From NCBI RefSeq assembly GCF_002850255.1, contig NZ_CP022522.1:3688501-3752500 (forward strand): a stretch of 64,000 nucleotides of DNA. Direction: 5' to 3'. The stretch is from Pseudoalteromonas sp. NC201 (lineage in GTDB: Bacteria > Pseudomonadota > Gammaproteobacteria > Enterobacterales > Alteromonadaceae). The notes beneath the pieces are model-generated. The model was not told the origin of the DNA and did not search any database. It saw only the letters and a list, made by a program, of their open reading frames with translations. Positions 41,114 to 51,148 of this stretch are shown here, piece by piece. The position numbers were made by a program, and so were the translations under genes. Every line of letters starts with the position of its first letter. Within the stretch, counting starts at the first letter, position 1.

Positions 41114-41632
41114 ATGACTACCATCGTTAGTGTTCGTCGCGATGACAAAGTGGTTATCGGCGGTGATGGCCAAGTTTCGCTTGGTAACACAGTTATGAAA
41201 GGCAACGCACGTAAAGTACGTCGTCTATACAATGGTAAAGTACTGGCAGGTTTCGCTGGCGGTACAGCTGATGCATTTACATTATTTGAACGCTTTGAAG
41301 CAAAGCTAGAGATGCACCAAGGCCATCTCACTAAAGCAGCCGTAGAAATGGCAAAAGACTGGCGTACCGACAGAGCATTAAGAAGGCTTGAAGCCCTACT
41401 TGCGGTAGCCGATGAAACCGCCTCGCTTATCATCACAGGTAACGGCGACGTGGTGCAGCCAGAGCATGATCTTATTGCTATCGGCAGTGGTGGTAACTTC
41501 GCACAGGCGGCTGCAACCGCACTACTTGAAAATACAGACTTAAGTGCGAAAGAAATCGTGGAAAAGAGCCTGAAGATCGCCGGCGATATCTGCGTATTTA
41601 CCAATAATTTCCAAACTATCGAAGAATTGTAA
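41114..41632 (+). CDS. hslV: HslV protease subunit
   Basis: The proteasome-like peptidase of the HslUV heat-shock protease. After removal of Met the catalytic Thr is first ([10 protein letters not shown]); [12 protein letters not shown] and GNARKVRRL are conserved. Length 172 residues. It lies 11 bases upstream of hslU. Confidence 0.98.
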   Translation: MTTIVSVRRDDKVVIGGDGQVSLGNTVMKGNARKVRRLYNGKVLAGFAGGTADAFTLFERFEAKLEMHQGHLTKAAVEMAKDWRTDRALRRLEALLAVADETASLIITGNGDVVQPEHDLIAIGSGGNFAQAAATALLENTDLSAKEIVEKSLKIAGDICVFTNNFQTIEEL

Positions 41633-41643
41633 TAGGACTCGTC

Positions 41644-42972
41644 ATGACAGCTATGACTCCAAGAGAGATTGTGCACGAGCTTGATCAACACATTATCGGT
41701 CAGGACAAAGCCAAAAAAGCCGTCGCGATTGCACTGCGCAACCGTTGGCGTCGTATGCAGCTTGATGAAGAGCTGCGTGCAGAAGTTACACCAAAGAATA
41801 TTTTGATGATCGGCCCAACGGGTGTGGGTAAAACTGAGATTGCCCGCCGTCTAGCAAAGCTTGCTAACGCACCATTTATCAAAGTAGAAGCGACTAAGTT
41901 CACCGAAGTGGGTTATGTTGGTAAAGAAGTTGAGACCATCATCCGCGATCTAGTCGAAGTTTCTTTTAAGCTAACACGTGAACAACAAACCAAGAAATTC
42001 AAATTCCGCGCTGAAGAAGCCGCCGAAGAGCGTATTTTAGATGCACTTTTGCCACCAGCAAAAGACGCTTATGGTGAGTCTCAGCCAAATGAAAACTCGT
42101 CAACACGCCAAGTATTTCGTAAGAAACTACGTGAAGGTCAGTTAGACGACAAAGAAATTGAGATCGACATCGCAGAAACGGCGCCTCATGTTGAGATCAT
42201 GTCACCTCCTGGTATGGAAGAAATGACCAGCCAGCTACAGAGCATGTTCCAAAACATGTCGGGTGACAAGAAAAAGAACCGTAAGCTGAAAATTAAAGAA
42301 GCACTTAAGCTATTGATTGAAGAAGAAGCTGCAAAGCTTGTTAATCCAGAAGAGCTTAAAGAGCAAGCTATTGAGTCAGTTGAACAAAACGGTATCGTGT
42401 TCATTGATGAAATCGATAAAATTTGTAAGCGCGGAGAATCTTCTGGCCCAGATGTTAGCCGTGAAGGTGTACAACGCGACTTACTACCACTTATCGAAGG
42501 TTCAACCGTTAATACTAAACACGGCATGGTAAAAACCGACCACATTTTATTTATCGCGTCAGGTGCGTTCCAAATGGCCAAGCCGTCGGATTTAATCCCT
42601 GAACTACAAGGTCGTTTACCTATTCGCGTTGAACTAGAAGCACTAACTGCGGGTGATTTCAAACGTATTCTAACTGAGCCAAATGCATCTCTTACAGAGC
42701 AGCAACAAGCGCTACTGAAAACAGAAGACGTCACTATCGACTTTACCGATGACGCTATCACTAAACTGGCTGAAGCTGCATATCAGGTCAACGAGAAAAC
42801 TGAAAACATCGGTGCGCGTCGCCTTCACACTGTGATGGAAAAACTGATGGAAGAGATTTCATTCGATGCCAGTGAAAAGGCCGGTGATACCTTGACAATT
42901 GATGCCGCCTACGTTGAACAGCATTTAGACATGCTTGTTCAGGATGAAGATTTAAGCCGCTTCATTCTGTAA
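41644..42972 (+). CDS. hslU: HslU ATPase subunit
   Basis: The AAA+ unfoldase that feeds HslV. The 442-residue protein has Walker [10 protein letters not shown] near residue 60, the intermediate domain (about 110-240), Walker B VFIDEIDK and the C-terminal tail EDLSRFIL that inserts into Hsl[11 protein letters not shown] matches the E. coli start. Confidence 0.98.
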   Translation: MTAMTPREIVHELDQHIIGQDKAKKAVAIALRNRWRRMQLDEELRAEVTPKNILMIGPTGVGKTEIARRLAKLANAPFIKVEATKFTEVGYVGKEVETIIRDLVEVSFKLTREQQTKKFKFRAEEAAEERILDALLPPAKDAYGESQPNENSSTRQVFRKKLREGQLDDKEIEIDIAETAPHVEIMSPPGMEEMTSQLQSMFQNMSGDKKKNRKLKIKEALKLLIEEEAAKLVNPEELKEQAIESVEQNGIVFIDEIDKICKRGESSGPDVSREGVQRDLLPLIEGSTVNTKHGMVKTDHILFIASGAFQMAKPSDLIPELQGRLPIRVELEALTAGDFKRILTEPNASLTEQQQALLKTEDVTIDFTDDAITKLAEAAYQVNEKTENIGARRLHTVMEKLMEEISFDASEKAGDTLTIDAAYVEQHLDMLVQDEDLSRFIL

Positions 42973-42981
42973 ATTAAAATC

Positions 42982-43006
42982 AAAAGCGGAGCCTTGCTCC
43001 GCTTTT
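42982..43006 (+). terminator. Rho-independent terminator after hslU
   Basis: AAAAGCGGAGC and GCTCCGCTTTT form perfect 11-bp arms around CTT, followed by one more T, nine bases after the hslU stop. Confidence 0.9.
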
Positions 43007-43021
43007 TGAGTTATACCAATT

Positions 43022-43396
43022 ATGTATCAAGTCACCAAACTTCATTACCATAAACTCAGTAAAGTACTCGATGCTTATTTTGAGGACGGCCGCTGTTTTA
43101 CGCTAAGTGCCGAATTCTTACGAACACATTCACCATCCGCCGAAGTGCAAGGGCATAGTCCGGCGCAAAAGCAACTCGTGCTAAACAAACAGAATGTCGC
43201 CATAAAGAAAATTGAACCCGTTGGTCACTATGCTGCACGCTTTGTTTTTGATGATGGCCACGACTCAGGGCTCTACAGCTGGCAATACTTATACACTATA
43301 GCTACACAACACGATGCGCTATGGCAGGAATATGTAAACGCTGTAGAAGAGTATAAAACCCAAAAGGACAGCGTACCTATCAAGTTTGTGCCTTAA
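43022..43396 (+). CDS. DUF971 (GBBH-like N-terminal domain) protein
   Basis: A 124-residue protein of the DUF971 family, the small domain also found at the N-terminus of gamma-butyrobetaine hydroxylase. LDAYFEDGRCFTLSAEFLRTHSPSAEV and YAARFVFDDGHDSGLYSW are its hallmarks. In iron-sulfur carrier proteins this domain is sometimes fused to Mrp/ApbC; here it stands alone beside hslVU, its common neighbour. There is no clear ribosome-binding site before the ATG. It overlaps the convergent GrpB gene by 4 bases. Confidence 0.85.
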   Translation: MYQVTKLHYHKLSKVLDAYFEDGRCFTLSAEFLRTHSPSAEVQGHSPAQKQLVLNKQNVAIKKIEPVGHYAARFVFDDGHDSGLYSWQYLYTIATQHDALWQEYVNAVEEYKTQKDSVPIKFVP

Positions 43397-43911
43397 CCAA
43401 ACCGCCATAGCAATGCATGCTGCTCATGGTATTGAATAAAGTCATTCTTAAATGCAATGTACTTCTCCATATTCTGGTTACAGGCGTTTACAGCTTCTTG
43501 CTTAACCCTAGCATATTGCCTCGCTATATCTGGAAAAGTAATTAAATAGTCACGAAAGGCAAGGTGACGTTTAACTCCATCAGAACCGGCTAAAAAAGCA
43601 TGCAGATGATGAGTTCTAGACGCTATGCCTTTACGAAAATAACGACGCCCAGCAATACCAAACTCTCCCATTATCTCATAACCTAAATCACGCAGTTTTT
43701 CTGACTCTATGTCTAATTTATCTAAGTCATTTACTTCCAATAGCATATCAACTATTGGTTTAGCACACAGCTGTGGCACCGATGTACTGCCTATATGGTG
43801 TAAAGCAGCTACATTTGCCTTGGATAGATGAGCGAGTATCGCCTGTTTCTCTTTATTGAACTGGTGCGGCCAATCCGAATTGTAACTTACCACTGCTACA
43901 TTGGTATTCAT
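43393..43911 (-). CDS. GrpB family protein (UPF0157, nucleotidyltransferase fold)
   Basis: A 172-residue protein with the GrpB pattern: NSDWPHQFNKEKQAI near the start, HIGSTSVPQLCAKPIVDMLLEV (the G-S-T and D-x-L positions of a nucleotidyltransferase-like fold), and RRYFRKG. The biological function is unsettled. It is convergent with the DUF971 gene and divergent from nothing; the terminator at 43941-43970 separates it from the chemoreceptor. Confidence 0.85.
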   Translation of the reverse strand: MNTNVAVVSYNSDWPHQFNKEKQAILAHLSKANVAALHHIGSTSVPQLCAKPIVDMLLEVNDLDKLDIESEKLRDLGYEIMGEFGIAGRRYFRKGIASRTHHLHAFLAGSDGVKRHLAFRDYLITFPDIARQYARVKQEAVNACNQNMEKYIAFKNDFIQYHEQHALLWRFG

Positions 43912-43940
43912 TTAAGCGATACCTATCTTGAGTCTAAATA

Positions 43941-43970
43941 AAAACCCCACTAAAAATTAAGTGGGGTTTT
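43941..43970. terminator. Terminator downstream of the HBM chemoreceptor gene
   Basis: AAAACCCCACT and AGTGGGGTTTT pair around an A/T loop; on the minus strand TTTTTATTT follows. It ends the gene at 44001-45881. Confidence 0.88.
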
Positions 43971-44000
43971 GACATTAAGAACCTCAGGTTGAATTGGTGT

Positions 44001-45881
44001 TTATACCTGATACTTAGCCACGGCTTCGTGTAATACGCGCGCTTGCTCTGCGACTTCTTCACTACTTTGCGCATTAGAGTGAGCATGCTCTGAGGCACCT
44101 TGCGCAATGTCTCTGATCTTAACCACGTTTTTATTCACTTCTGAAGCAACTTGGTTTTGTTCATCAATTGCCGTCGCGATATGTGTGCTCATTTCCATAA
44201 TCGTTTGCACATCTTGGGTGATCATGCTGAGCAACTCCCCAGCCTTTTCGGCTTGCGACACACTTTCATTGCCTTGTTCACGACATTGTTCCATGATGTT
44301 CACCACTTCTCGTGTACGCTGTTGCAGTGTAGAAATGATACTTTCGATTTCTTGCGTGGAGTCTTGAGTACGCTGCGCAAGTGACCTAACTTCATCCGCT
44401 ACAACAGCAAAACCTCGACCTTGCTCTCCCGCACGTGCAGCTTCAATAGCAGCGTTTAGCGCAAGTAAGTTTGTTTGCTCTGCAATACCACGGATCACAT
44501 CCAATACCGAGCCAATAGTTTCACCGTCACGCTCTAACTGAGCAACAACACTTGAAGCACCACCTAACGATTCCGATAACTGCATGATGTGCTCAATTGT
44601 TGCAGTAACCTCACGGCGACCTTGTTGCGCATTTTCATTCGTTGTCTCGGCTTTATGCGCCGCTTCACCCGTATTATGAGAAATGTCTTGGATCGTCGCT
44701 TGCATCTCGGTCGCAGCGGTTGCAACCATATCCGCTTCGTGCAACTGCTCAGCCATACCAGTACTCGTTTGGGCCGTTGTCTCCGTTAAATGATCCGTGG
44801 CTTCATTAATAGTTGCCAACGCTCCATTCACATCAGCAATGAGATCTCTGAAGTCAGAAATTAAGCTATTAAAATCACGGGTCATAATCGTGATTTCGTC
44901 ATTACCGCTTTGTTCAATTTGTAGACTTAAATTATTTTCACGACGAATGCGCTCAATGGTTTGATAAACGCGCTCTACGGGCTGAATAATTGAGCGACTA
45001 GTCGATAACACCAAAGTCATCACGATAATACCAGCCACAACAAATACACCGATGGCAAGCATCTGAGTTTTATCAACGTTTTCTTTGATCTCTGCCTTTG
45101 CCTGCTCCACGACTTCAGAGACCACCGCATCACTTTTCTCAACACTCACTTTCATCTTGCCAAGCGCACCGCTCGTTAAATCTAAGCCAAGTGCTTCTTG
45201 TGCTCGAACTAAACCCGCAAATTTGGATTGATAGGTGCTCAATAAACTAAGTAGCTTAGATTGATATTGAGCGTTAAACCCAGCACTACGAATTTCCTGA
45301 GAAAACTGTGCAACTAGCTCGTCAAAACGCTTAAGATATTTGGTATCAAAACGTAACATAAAGTCTTTTTCGGCTCGACGAAGCTGCAGCATGGTTGAAA
45401 GGAGTTGATAATTCTGCTGCTCTTTTAGTAGTGTTTCTACCTCGTGTACCGCACCACGAAGCTCACCGTAAAGAGCATCCTTTGGATGCAAGCCAATTGT
45501 TTTTTGTAATTGCACCACTTTTTGAAAGTCATCGTAATAACTTTTTGCTAAGCGTTCAAATTCGTTGATCCGACCTAAATCGATATCAAAATCAGAAAAA
45601 GTACCTTGCAACAAAGCGAGCTTAGTTTGCAGCTCACGATACTCGTTTTCAAACTCATCGAGTGAATTTACCTGCTTGTAAAAAAGGAAATTTTTCTCGT
45701 GTTTGCGCATTGCTAATTCATGAATGTCGAGCTCTTCTGCATATTGAATGGTTTCATTCAATTTCAGCATAGTACGAGCTTCGTACATGATCATAATTAA
45801 CATAACAACCAAGGCAATCCCTACCACTAATGCATTCACTTGCAAACGACGTCTGATAGTCAGATTTTCTAATACCGCCAT
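44001..45881 (-). CDS. Methyl-accepting chemotaxis protein with HBM-type sensor
   Basis: A 626-residue chemoreceptor. Transmembrane helices lie at about 15-35 and 275-295; the periplasmic region between them is an all-helical bimodular (HBM) sensor, with the paired [10 protein letters not shown] and [12 protein letters not shown] segments typical of it. A HAMP domain and the cytoplasmic signalling hairpin follow ([19 protein letters not shown]). HBM sensors of known receptors bind small molecules such as TCA intermediates or polyamines; the ligand here is not predictable. It is a single gene. Confidence 0.92.
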   Translation of the reverse strand: MAVLENLTIRRRLQVNALVVGIALVVMLIMIMYEARTMLKLNETIQYAEELDIHELAMRKHEKNFLFYKQVNSLDEFENEYRELQTKLALLQGTFSDFDIDLGRINEFERLAKSYYDDFQKVVQLQKTIGLHPKDALYGELRGAVHEVETLLKEQQNYQLLSTMLQLRRAEKDFMLRFDTKYLKRFDELVAQFSQEIRSAGFNAQYQSKLLSLLSTYQSKFAGLVRAQEALGLDLTSGALGKMKVSVEKSDAVVSEVVEQAKAEIKENVDKTQMLAIGVFVVAGIIVMTLVLSTSRSIIQPVERVYQTIERIRRENNLSLQIEQSGNDEITIMTRDFNSLISDFRDLIADVNGALATINEATDHLTETTAQTSTGMAEQLHEADMVATAATEMQATIQDISHNTGEAAHKAETTNENAQQGRREVTATIEHIMQLSESLGGASSVVAQLERDGETIGSVLDVIRGIAEQTNLLALNAAIEAARAGEQGRGFAVVADEVRSLAQRTQDSTQEIESIISTLQQRTREVVNIMEQCREQGNESVSQAEKAGELLSMITQDVQTIMEMSTHIATAIDEQNQVASEVNKNVVKIRDIAQGASEHAHSNAQSSEEVAEQARVLHEAVAKYQV

Positions 45882-45986
45882 CGGCTTACCTACAATGTTA
45901 ATAGACTGGCTAAAGTATAGCTGAAGCCTTTCAGCCTTGCCTCATAATAGGTAATTATTCTGGGTTCATATTACAAATTAATATAT

Positions 45987-47039
45987 TTACGCCGCTTTTA
46001 CATACAAATTATTAACACCATTCCAGAGTTGATTGTGCAATAAATCAATATTGTGCCATTGACCTCCTATCAACCACTCCACTAGCAAGCTAGGATCGGA
46101 TGGAAAATAAAACGATGCCTTCGCGTCTGTTCGCAGCCATTCTTCCAGCGCCCCAGCATTGAGATAATTCATCACTTGGGCATGACCGAGCTCGGCTAGC
46201 GTCTGCGCATTATTCTGCTGTTCAAATTGACCATCTAATGGTTTAAGTAGCAGTTTTTTACCGAGTTTTAATGCTTCACTAGACAGCTCAAACCCGGCAT
46301 TTGCAATCACACCACTGGTATTTCTTAAGTCCTGAATAAACCCAGAACGACTCGGTTTTCTCAGGTGAATATGTTGCAAAGAAGCATTGTCAGCATCCGG
46401 GTGATAGCAGTAAAACTCCTTATCAGGGAAATCTTTTAACAACTCAATAATGCTATCCAAAGCTTCAAACGGCAGATAAACCAAAACTTTGTTAATTACC
46501 GATGCACATTGCTCCTGCTCAGCCTCGTAAGGAATAAAAGGCGGAATAATATGCTTATCAAACGGTTGCCAGTGCACCCCAAGATGAATATCAGCTGGTG
46601 CAAAATACCGGATCAGGGCTTTGTGCCAAGGCTGTACGGCAAATTGTGGAACAGCATCATATAAATATGACGCTTGATGACTCATTGCTATCACCGGAAC
46701 CTTTGCCAGCTTTCCTGCCCACGCACTGACAGGCTCAAAGTCGTTAAAGATCAAATCATAACCTGATACATCTAATTTTCTAACGTCGCGAATAAACTCA
46801 CCAAACTTGAGCGACTGAAAAGTTTTTAAACGATTTAACTGGCCACGCTCGGTAACGAATGACAACCCTCGGCAACTGCGATAATCACCAAAATCATGCA
46901 TATCGAAATAGTTTTCCGAAGGACGTCCAGAAAAAAAGTAGTCAACAGAAATTCCCATGTTGCGAAAGCAATTTGCCATTACCCGAGCTCGAGTCGTATG
47001 GCCATTTCCCGTTCCTTGAACACCATATAGTATTTTCAT
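45987..47039 (-). CDS. Glycosyltransferase of the MJ1255/VC2487 type
   Basis: A 350-residue GT-B-like protein with the opening ILYGVQGTGNGHTTRARVMA and the late nucleotide-sugar segment SGVIANAGFELSSEALKLGK. It matches the family annotated as MJ1255/VC2487 (TIGR00661), thought to be glycosyltransferases of unknown acceptor. It overlaps the PAP2 phosphatase gene by 4 bases, so the two are co-translated, which suggests work on a lipid-linked substrate; that link is inferred. Confidence 0.85.
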   Translation of the reverse strand: MKILYGVQGTGNGHTTRARVMANCFRNMGISVDYFFSGRPSENYFDMHDFGDYRSCRGLSFVTERGQLNRLKTFQSLKFGEFIRDVRKLDVSGYDLIFNDFEPVSAWAGKLAKVPVIAMSHQASYLYDAVPQFAVQPWHKALIRYFAPADIHLGVHWQPFDKHIIPPFIPYEAEQEQCASVINKVLVYLPFEALDSIIELLKDFPDKEFYCYHPDADNASLQHIHLRKPSRSGFIQDLRNTSGVIANAGFELSSEALKLGKKLLLKPLDGQFEQQNNAQTLAELGHAQVMNYLNAGALEEWLRTDAKASFYFPSDPSLLVEWLIGGQWHNIDLLHNQLWNGVNNLYVKAA

Positions 47040-47560
47040 ACGCTTCCTAATATCACTATCGCTAAACTTGCACAGGCAACACCCATTGCCGCACCAAGCA
47101 CCACATCAAGTGGATAATGTACCCCTACAATTACGCGTGACAATGACACTCCTGAAGCCCAAATCATCAACGGAAACGCAGCTAGTGGAATTTGCTCCAT
47201 CAAGCAAGTCGCATATAGCCAAGCGCCAGCACTATGCCCCGAGGGCAGACTAAACTTATCACTCGGCGTCAACAAGGCTTTCACTGCGTAGCAGTCACAT
47301 GGTCGTAATCGTGCAAAACGATTTTTTAGATAGAAGTAAAGCGGCCTTTCAATTGCAAAGGCCAAAATCACGGTGAGTGCAAATTGCTGACCTAGCTGCT
47401 CCAAAAACAGAGCGCACGCAATTGCGACCAACACATAGAGTCCACCGTTGCCACTTTTGGATAGACCTAATGCTATCAATCTAAACCAGTTTCTTGGTTT
47501 AGGGCAAAACACCACAAAGTATAATGCAGCGTCCAGCTCGGCTAGTTTTGCTTTCATCAT
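47036..47560 (-). CDS. PAP2-family membrane phosphatase
   Basis: A roughly 174-residue integral membrane phosphatase with the three PAP2 motifs: KNRFARLRP, PSGHSAGAW and SRVIVGVHYPLDVVLG. Members dephosphorylate phosphatidate, phosphatidylglycerol phosphate or undecaprenyl diphosphate. A GTG three codons upstream is an alternative start; the ATG at 47560 is used here with modest support. It precedes the glycosyltransferase gene in a 4-base overlap and is divergent from rraA. Confidence 0.9.
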   Translation of the reverse strand: MMKAKLAELDAALYFVVFCPKPRNWFRLIALGLSKSGNGGLYVLVAIACALFLEQLGQQFALTVILAFAIERPLYFYLKNRFARLRPCDCYAVKALLTPSDKFSLPSGHSAGAWLYATCLMEQIPLAAFPLMIWASGVSLSRVIVGVHYPLDVVLGAAMGVACASLAIVILGSV

Positions 47561-47718
47561 TCGAGTCACGCCTAATTGCTCACAATATCAGCATAGAAGA
47601 GCAAAATAACAAATAGGTGACACTTTTAAGACACAAATATGTAAGTTGAATCAAAGCATTGCTAAGCACAAGTATGAGAGTATACTGGTTATCGACAATC
47701 AATATTCGAGGATTCAAT

Positions 47719-48222
47719 ATGGAATACAGCACTTCTGATCTTTGCGACCACTTTGCTGATGTGGTTGATGTGCTAGAGCCTATGTTCATCAATTTTGGCG
47801 GCCAGACGTCATTTAGTGGTCGTATCACTACCGTCAAATGTTTTGAAAACAATGAGCAAATCCAAGATGTACTACAACAAGACGGTACTGGTCGTGTGCT
47901 GCTCGTTGATGGTGGTGGTTCAACTCGTCGTGCACTGGTTGATATTGATTTAGCTGAGCTAGCGGTCGAGAACAACTGGCAAGGCATCATCGTTTACGGC
48001 GCGGTGCGCCATGTTGATGAATTAGAAGAAAGCGATATTGGCATTCAAGCAATCGCTTCTATCCCAGTAGCAGCAGATAGCAGTGGCAGCGGCGAAGTCG
48101 GCATTCCCGTTAATTTCGCAGGTGTCTCTTTTTACGAAGATGATTTTGTTTACGCCGACTCCACCGGCATTATCATCTCTGCGGAAGAGTTAATTTTAGA
48201 AGATGATAACGAAGACAATTAA
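47719..48222 (+). CDS. rraA: Regulator of ribonuclease activity RraA
   Basis: RraA binds RNase E and reduces its activity. The 167-residue protein (E. coli 161) has the [18 protein letters not shown] and GAVRHVDEL segments of the family. The reading frame extends 20 codons upstream without a start signal; GAGGA before 47719 supports the shorter start. hutG follows after 18 bases on the same strand. Confidence 0.94.
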   Translation: MEYSTSDLCDHFADVVDVLEPMFINFGGQTSFSGRITTVKCFENNEQIQDVLQQDGTGRVLLVDGGGSTRRALVDIDLAELAVENNWQGIIVYGAVRHVDELEESDIGIQAIASIPVAADSSGSGEVGIPVNFAGVSFYEDDFVYADSTGIIISAEELILEDDNEDN

Positions 48223-48240
48223 GCGCTAGAAGTAACAGTC

Positions 48241-49296
48241 ATGAGTACAGCAGTCCGTATATATGATGAAAGTAATATTGCCACTTTTGTCAGTGCAAGA
48301 GCCGGTGAAACCAGAATTTGGCAAAGCATAAGCTTTTTACAATGTGATCATGACTACGCGGCTTCGCTTAGAGACGCGGCCCAATTTGGGATCCGTTACG
48401 TGTTGTTGGGGATCCCCGAGGATATAGGTCCGCGCGCCAATTGCGGGCAAGGCGGCGCCGAGCTCGGTTGGCAAGCCTTCTTAAAACGCTTTTTGAATCA
48501 GCCCGATAACCAGTTTTTGTCAGGCGATAAGGTTTTGTTGCTAGGCGAGGTGGATACCCTCGCTATTCAAACGCGTGCACTATCGCTCGATAACGCTAAT
48601 AGCGAACAGCTAGCGCAGCTGCGCACTCTCTGTGCTGACCTCGACAACCAAGTTATTGCAACCCTAGCACCTATCTTTGCTGCAGGCTTGGAGCCAATTA
48701 TCATTGGTGGTGGTCATAATAATGCTTTTGGTATTTTGCAGGCACATTTTGAGGCCAGCAAGCGTGCCGCTGGTGCTATCAACTTTGACCCTCATGCTGA
48801 CTTTCGAGCTTGTGAAGGGCGACATAGCGGTAATGGCTTCAGTTACGCGCATCAAGCTGGTAGTTTGTCGCATTATCATGTCATCGGCTTGCACGAGCAC
48901 AAAAATAACCAAACAATCCTTACTCAATTGCAAAACGCTGGATTCGGATTTTCAAGTTATCAAGCGATAAAAACCAGGCAAACTCAGAGTTTATCCGCAT
49001 CACTCGACAAAGCGTTGGCAACGATGCCAAGCGACATTCCATTAGGCGTAGAGTTAGACGTTGATGCCATCGTCGGTATGCCTGCAAGCGCCCTGACCTA
49101 TCAAGGCTTCACAAGTAGCGATGCCGAATATTTTGTTTACCGTATGGCTCAGGCTCGAAATGCTAAATATTTGCACTTATGTGAAGCAGCCCCGGCTAGA
49201 CACCCACTTGGTGAGCAGGCGGGTATCGAACATTGTGGTCAAATACTAACAAACCTTGCGAACGCTTATTTAAGTACCCGTCAACAGAGGTGCTAA
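48241..49296 (+). CDS. hutG: Formimidoylglutamase HutG (arginase family)
   Basis: A 351-residue ureohydrolase. Manganese ligands are in IGGGHNNAFG, INFDPHADFR and GVELDVDAI. The substrate is taken to be N-formimidoyl-glutamate, the product of HutI, because the rest of the hut set is adjacent; by sequence alone agmatinase-like enzymes are close. It may be cotranscribed with rraA. No HutC-type operator precedes it. Confidence 0.88.
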   Translation: MSTAVRIYDESNIATFVSARAGETRIWQSISFLQCDHDYAASLRDAAQFGIRYVLLGIPEDIGPRANCGQGGAELGWQAFLKRFLNQPDNQFLSGDKVLLLGEVDTLAIQTRALSLDNANSEQLAQLRTLCADLDNQVIATLAPIFAAGLEPIIIGGGHNNAFGILQAHFEASKRAAGAINFDPHADFRACEGRHSGNGFSYAHQAGSLSHYHVIGLHEHKNNQTILTQLQNAGFGFSSYQAIKTRQTQSLSASLDKALATMPSDIPLGVELDVDAIVGMPASALTYQGFTSSDAEYFVYRMAQARNAKYLHLCEAAPARHPLGEQAGIEHCGQILTNLANAYLSTRQQRC

Positions 49297-49339
49297 ACAC
49301 TGTCACAGCCAAACCAATGTAAAGGTAAGGCGCTCCTAG

Positions 49340-51124
49340 TTATTGAGGCAGCCTTTGTTTCAGCCAACTGATCAAAATATTGCTGTTCTGTGGTCGAGAA
49401 AAGTAAAACCCTTGCGCTGCCACCGTGCCAATGCTTTTTACAAACTCGAGTTGCCCGAGAGATTCAATACCCTCGCCAATCACGCGACAGTGCTTTTCTT
49501 GATGCATCTCTACAATGCCTTTTACCAAGGATTTGGTATGCCCCATATGCTCTGGTTCTTGCGTCATATTGCGCGACAGTTTCACGTACTCAAAACGCAG
49601 TGCGGGTAATTTAGCAAGTACCAGCGGCGCATCACCAAAGCTATCGACACACATTTTTACACCCAAGTTCTTCAAACGACTGATCATCGCAATTTCTTGC
49701 TCATCTAGTTCGGCAAGCATACTAGCTGGACACTCGATAATGATAGCGCCAGGGCTTAACTGATGGTTGAGCATAGTGTAGTCAATAAACTCGATAAAGC
49801 TTTCGCTCAAGAGCTCAGCACCAAAGACATTAATACTGATGGGAACGCTGATCCCTTCCATTTTCAGTGCCAATGCAATTTCGCATGCACGCTCTAATAC
49901 ATATTCAGCAACGGGAATGGCAAGTCCAACTAAACGAATATCATCAATAAACTCATTGGCACTTAAAATCCCTTGCTTTGGATGCTGCCAACGCAACAAT
50001 AATTCCACAAACTCAATGCTGTTATCTTCATGACGAACGACTGGATGAAAATAGAGCTCAAATTCAGATCTAAAGTTGATTTTAGCTAACTCCGACAACC
50101 TAACCTGTTGCTCCAGCCGATGAATTTGCATACGTTGTTGATACGGCACGACCTGTTGGTGGCTATGCTGATGCGCTTCTGATTGTGTATCTAGCGCTAA
50201 AAACACGCAAGAAATCAGGTTCTCAAGCTGCCCCATTTCTTCATCGCAATTCACATAACTCGCACGCATCATGATCTCTAACGTACAGCTACCAACATTG
50301 AATGGCTTTAAAGTGCTGTTTGATATTTCCTCTATCAGCTGCTCATGAAAGTGCTTACCATGCTTTAACGAACATACAAACGCAAAGTTAAGACCACCTA
50401 GATGCGCCATTTTCGCAGTTTCATTGCCATGAGTGATGGCCATAACATCGCCTGATTGCAAACATTGTGCAATACGATTAGCCGACTGAGCTAGCAGCAA
50501 GTCACCAAACTCACGCCCTAAATGAAAATTTACCTGCTCGAAACCCATGAGACGGACTAGCACGAGCATACAAGGGCTCCCTTCCGTTTGGCGATATTCA
50601 TTAAAAGCACGTTTAAAACTTTGCCGACCAGGTAACCCCAAACTTTCATGCTCGGTGTGGTCATCATTGTGTTCTTTCAATTCAAATTCATTTGCGCTGC
50701 TATACGCTTGATAGGCAAGGAAAAGAATATACATAAACACAATGACAATTGCGCCATGCTGGGCAGGAAATGTCCATAGATATTCAGACACAGTCCACAT
50801 TACCAAAGTGATTATCGCAGCAGCACTTATCAACAATAAGCCACTTTTGTGCTCCTGTAAGCCATGGAATAGATACAGGAGTATCGTCAGAGTAAGTAAA
50901 TGTAATGTAGTGATATTGCCCGTAAAGGCGAGCAGTATTGCAAGTGTTGCACTGCTAAGGTGAGCCAGCTTGAGCATACCAGAGGGGCGCTGCAACATTA
51001 ATGCTAACGCCCCCATTACAATGGCTCCGGCCATGCCAGCCATCATTGGCGTAATTAGTATCGCTATTCCTTCAGACAGCAATAATTCCGTGGCTCCGCC
51101 ACTAGCTGTTGAAATTGAAAGCAT
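49340..51124 (-). CDS. Membrane protein with degenerate GGDEF and EAL domains
   Basis: A 594-residue protein: five predicted transmembrane helices (about 1-140), a GGDEF-like domain (about 160-320) and an EAL-like domain (about 340-590). The GGDEF signature reads GGLNF. In the EAL domain the signature is ELL in EFVELLLRW, the DDFG position reads DSFG, and the KxD position reads KLS, so several metal-binding or catalytic residues are missing. It is therefore unlikely to make or break c-di-GMP and may be a sensor or adaptor. Its start is 24 bases after hutI, so it shares that transcript. Confidence 0.88.
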   Translation of the reverse strand: MLSISTASGGATELLLSEGIAILITPMMAGMAGAIVMGALALMLQRPSGMLKLAHLSSATLAILLAFTGNITTLHLLTLTILLYLFHGLQEHKSGLLLISAAAIITLVMWTVSEYLWTFPAQHGAIVIVFMYILFLAYQAYSSANEFELKEHNDDHTEHESLGLPGRQSFKRAFNEYRQTEGSPCMLVLVRLMGFEQVNFHLGREFGDLLLAQSANRIAQCLQSGDVMAITHGNETAKMAHLGGLNFAFVCSLKHGKHFHEQLIEEISNSTLKPFNVGSCTLEIMMRASYVNCDEEMGQLENLISCVFLALDTQSEAHQHSHQQVVPYQQRMQIHRLEQQVRLSELAKINFRSEFELYFHPVVRHEDNSIEFVELLLRWQHPKQGILSANEFIDDIRLVGLAIPVAEYVLERACEIALALKMEGISVPISINVFGAELLSESFIEFIDYTMLNHQLSPGAIIIECPASMLAELDEQEIAMISRLKNLGVKMCVDSFGDAPLVLAKLPALRFEYVKLSRNMTQEPEHMGHTKSLVKGIVEMHQEKHCRVIGEGIESLGQLEFVKSIGTVAAQGFYFSRPQNSNILISWLKQRLPQ

Positions 51125-51148
51125 AATTTGTTGCTTATAAAAGGATCA

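Noticed and set aside
41071..41691. 206-codon minus-strand open frame opposite hslV
   Set aside because: It lies entirely across a highly conserved gene, has a Ser/Arg-rich composition typical of antisense frames, and no ribosome-binding site.
42186..42761. 191-codon minus-strand open frame opposite hslU
   Set aside because: Same situation: shadow of a conserved ATPase gene with Ser/Ile-rich low-complexity translation.
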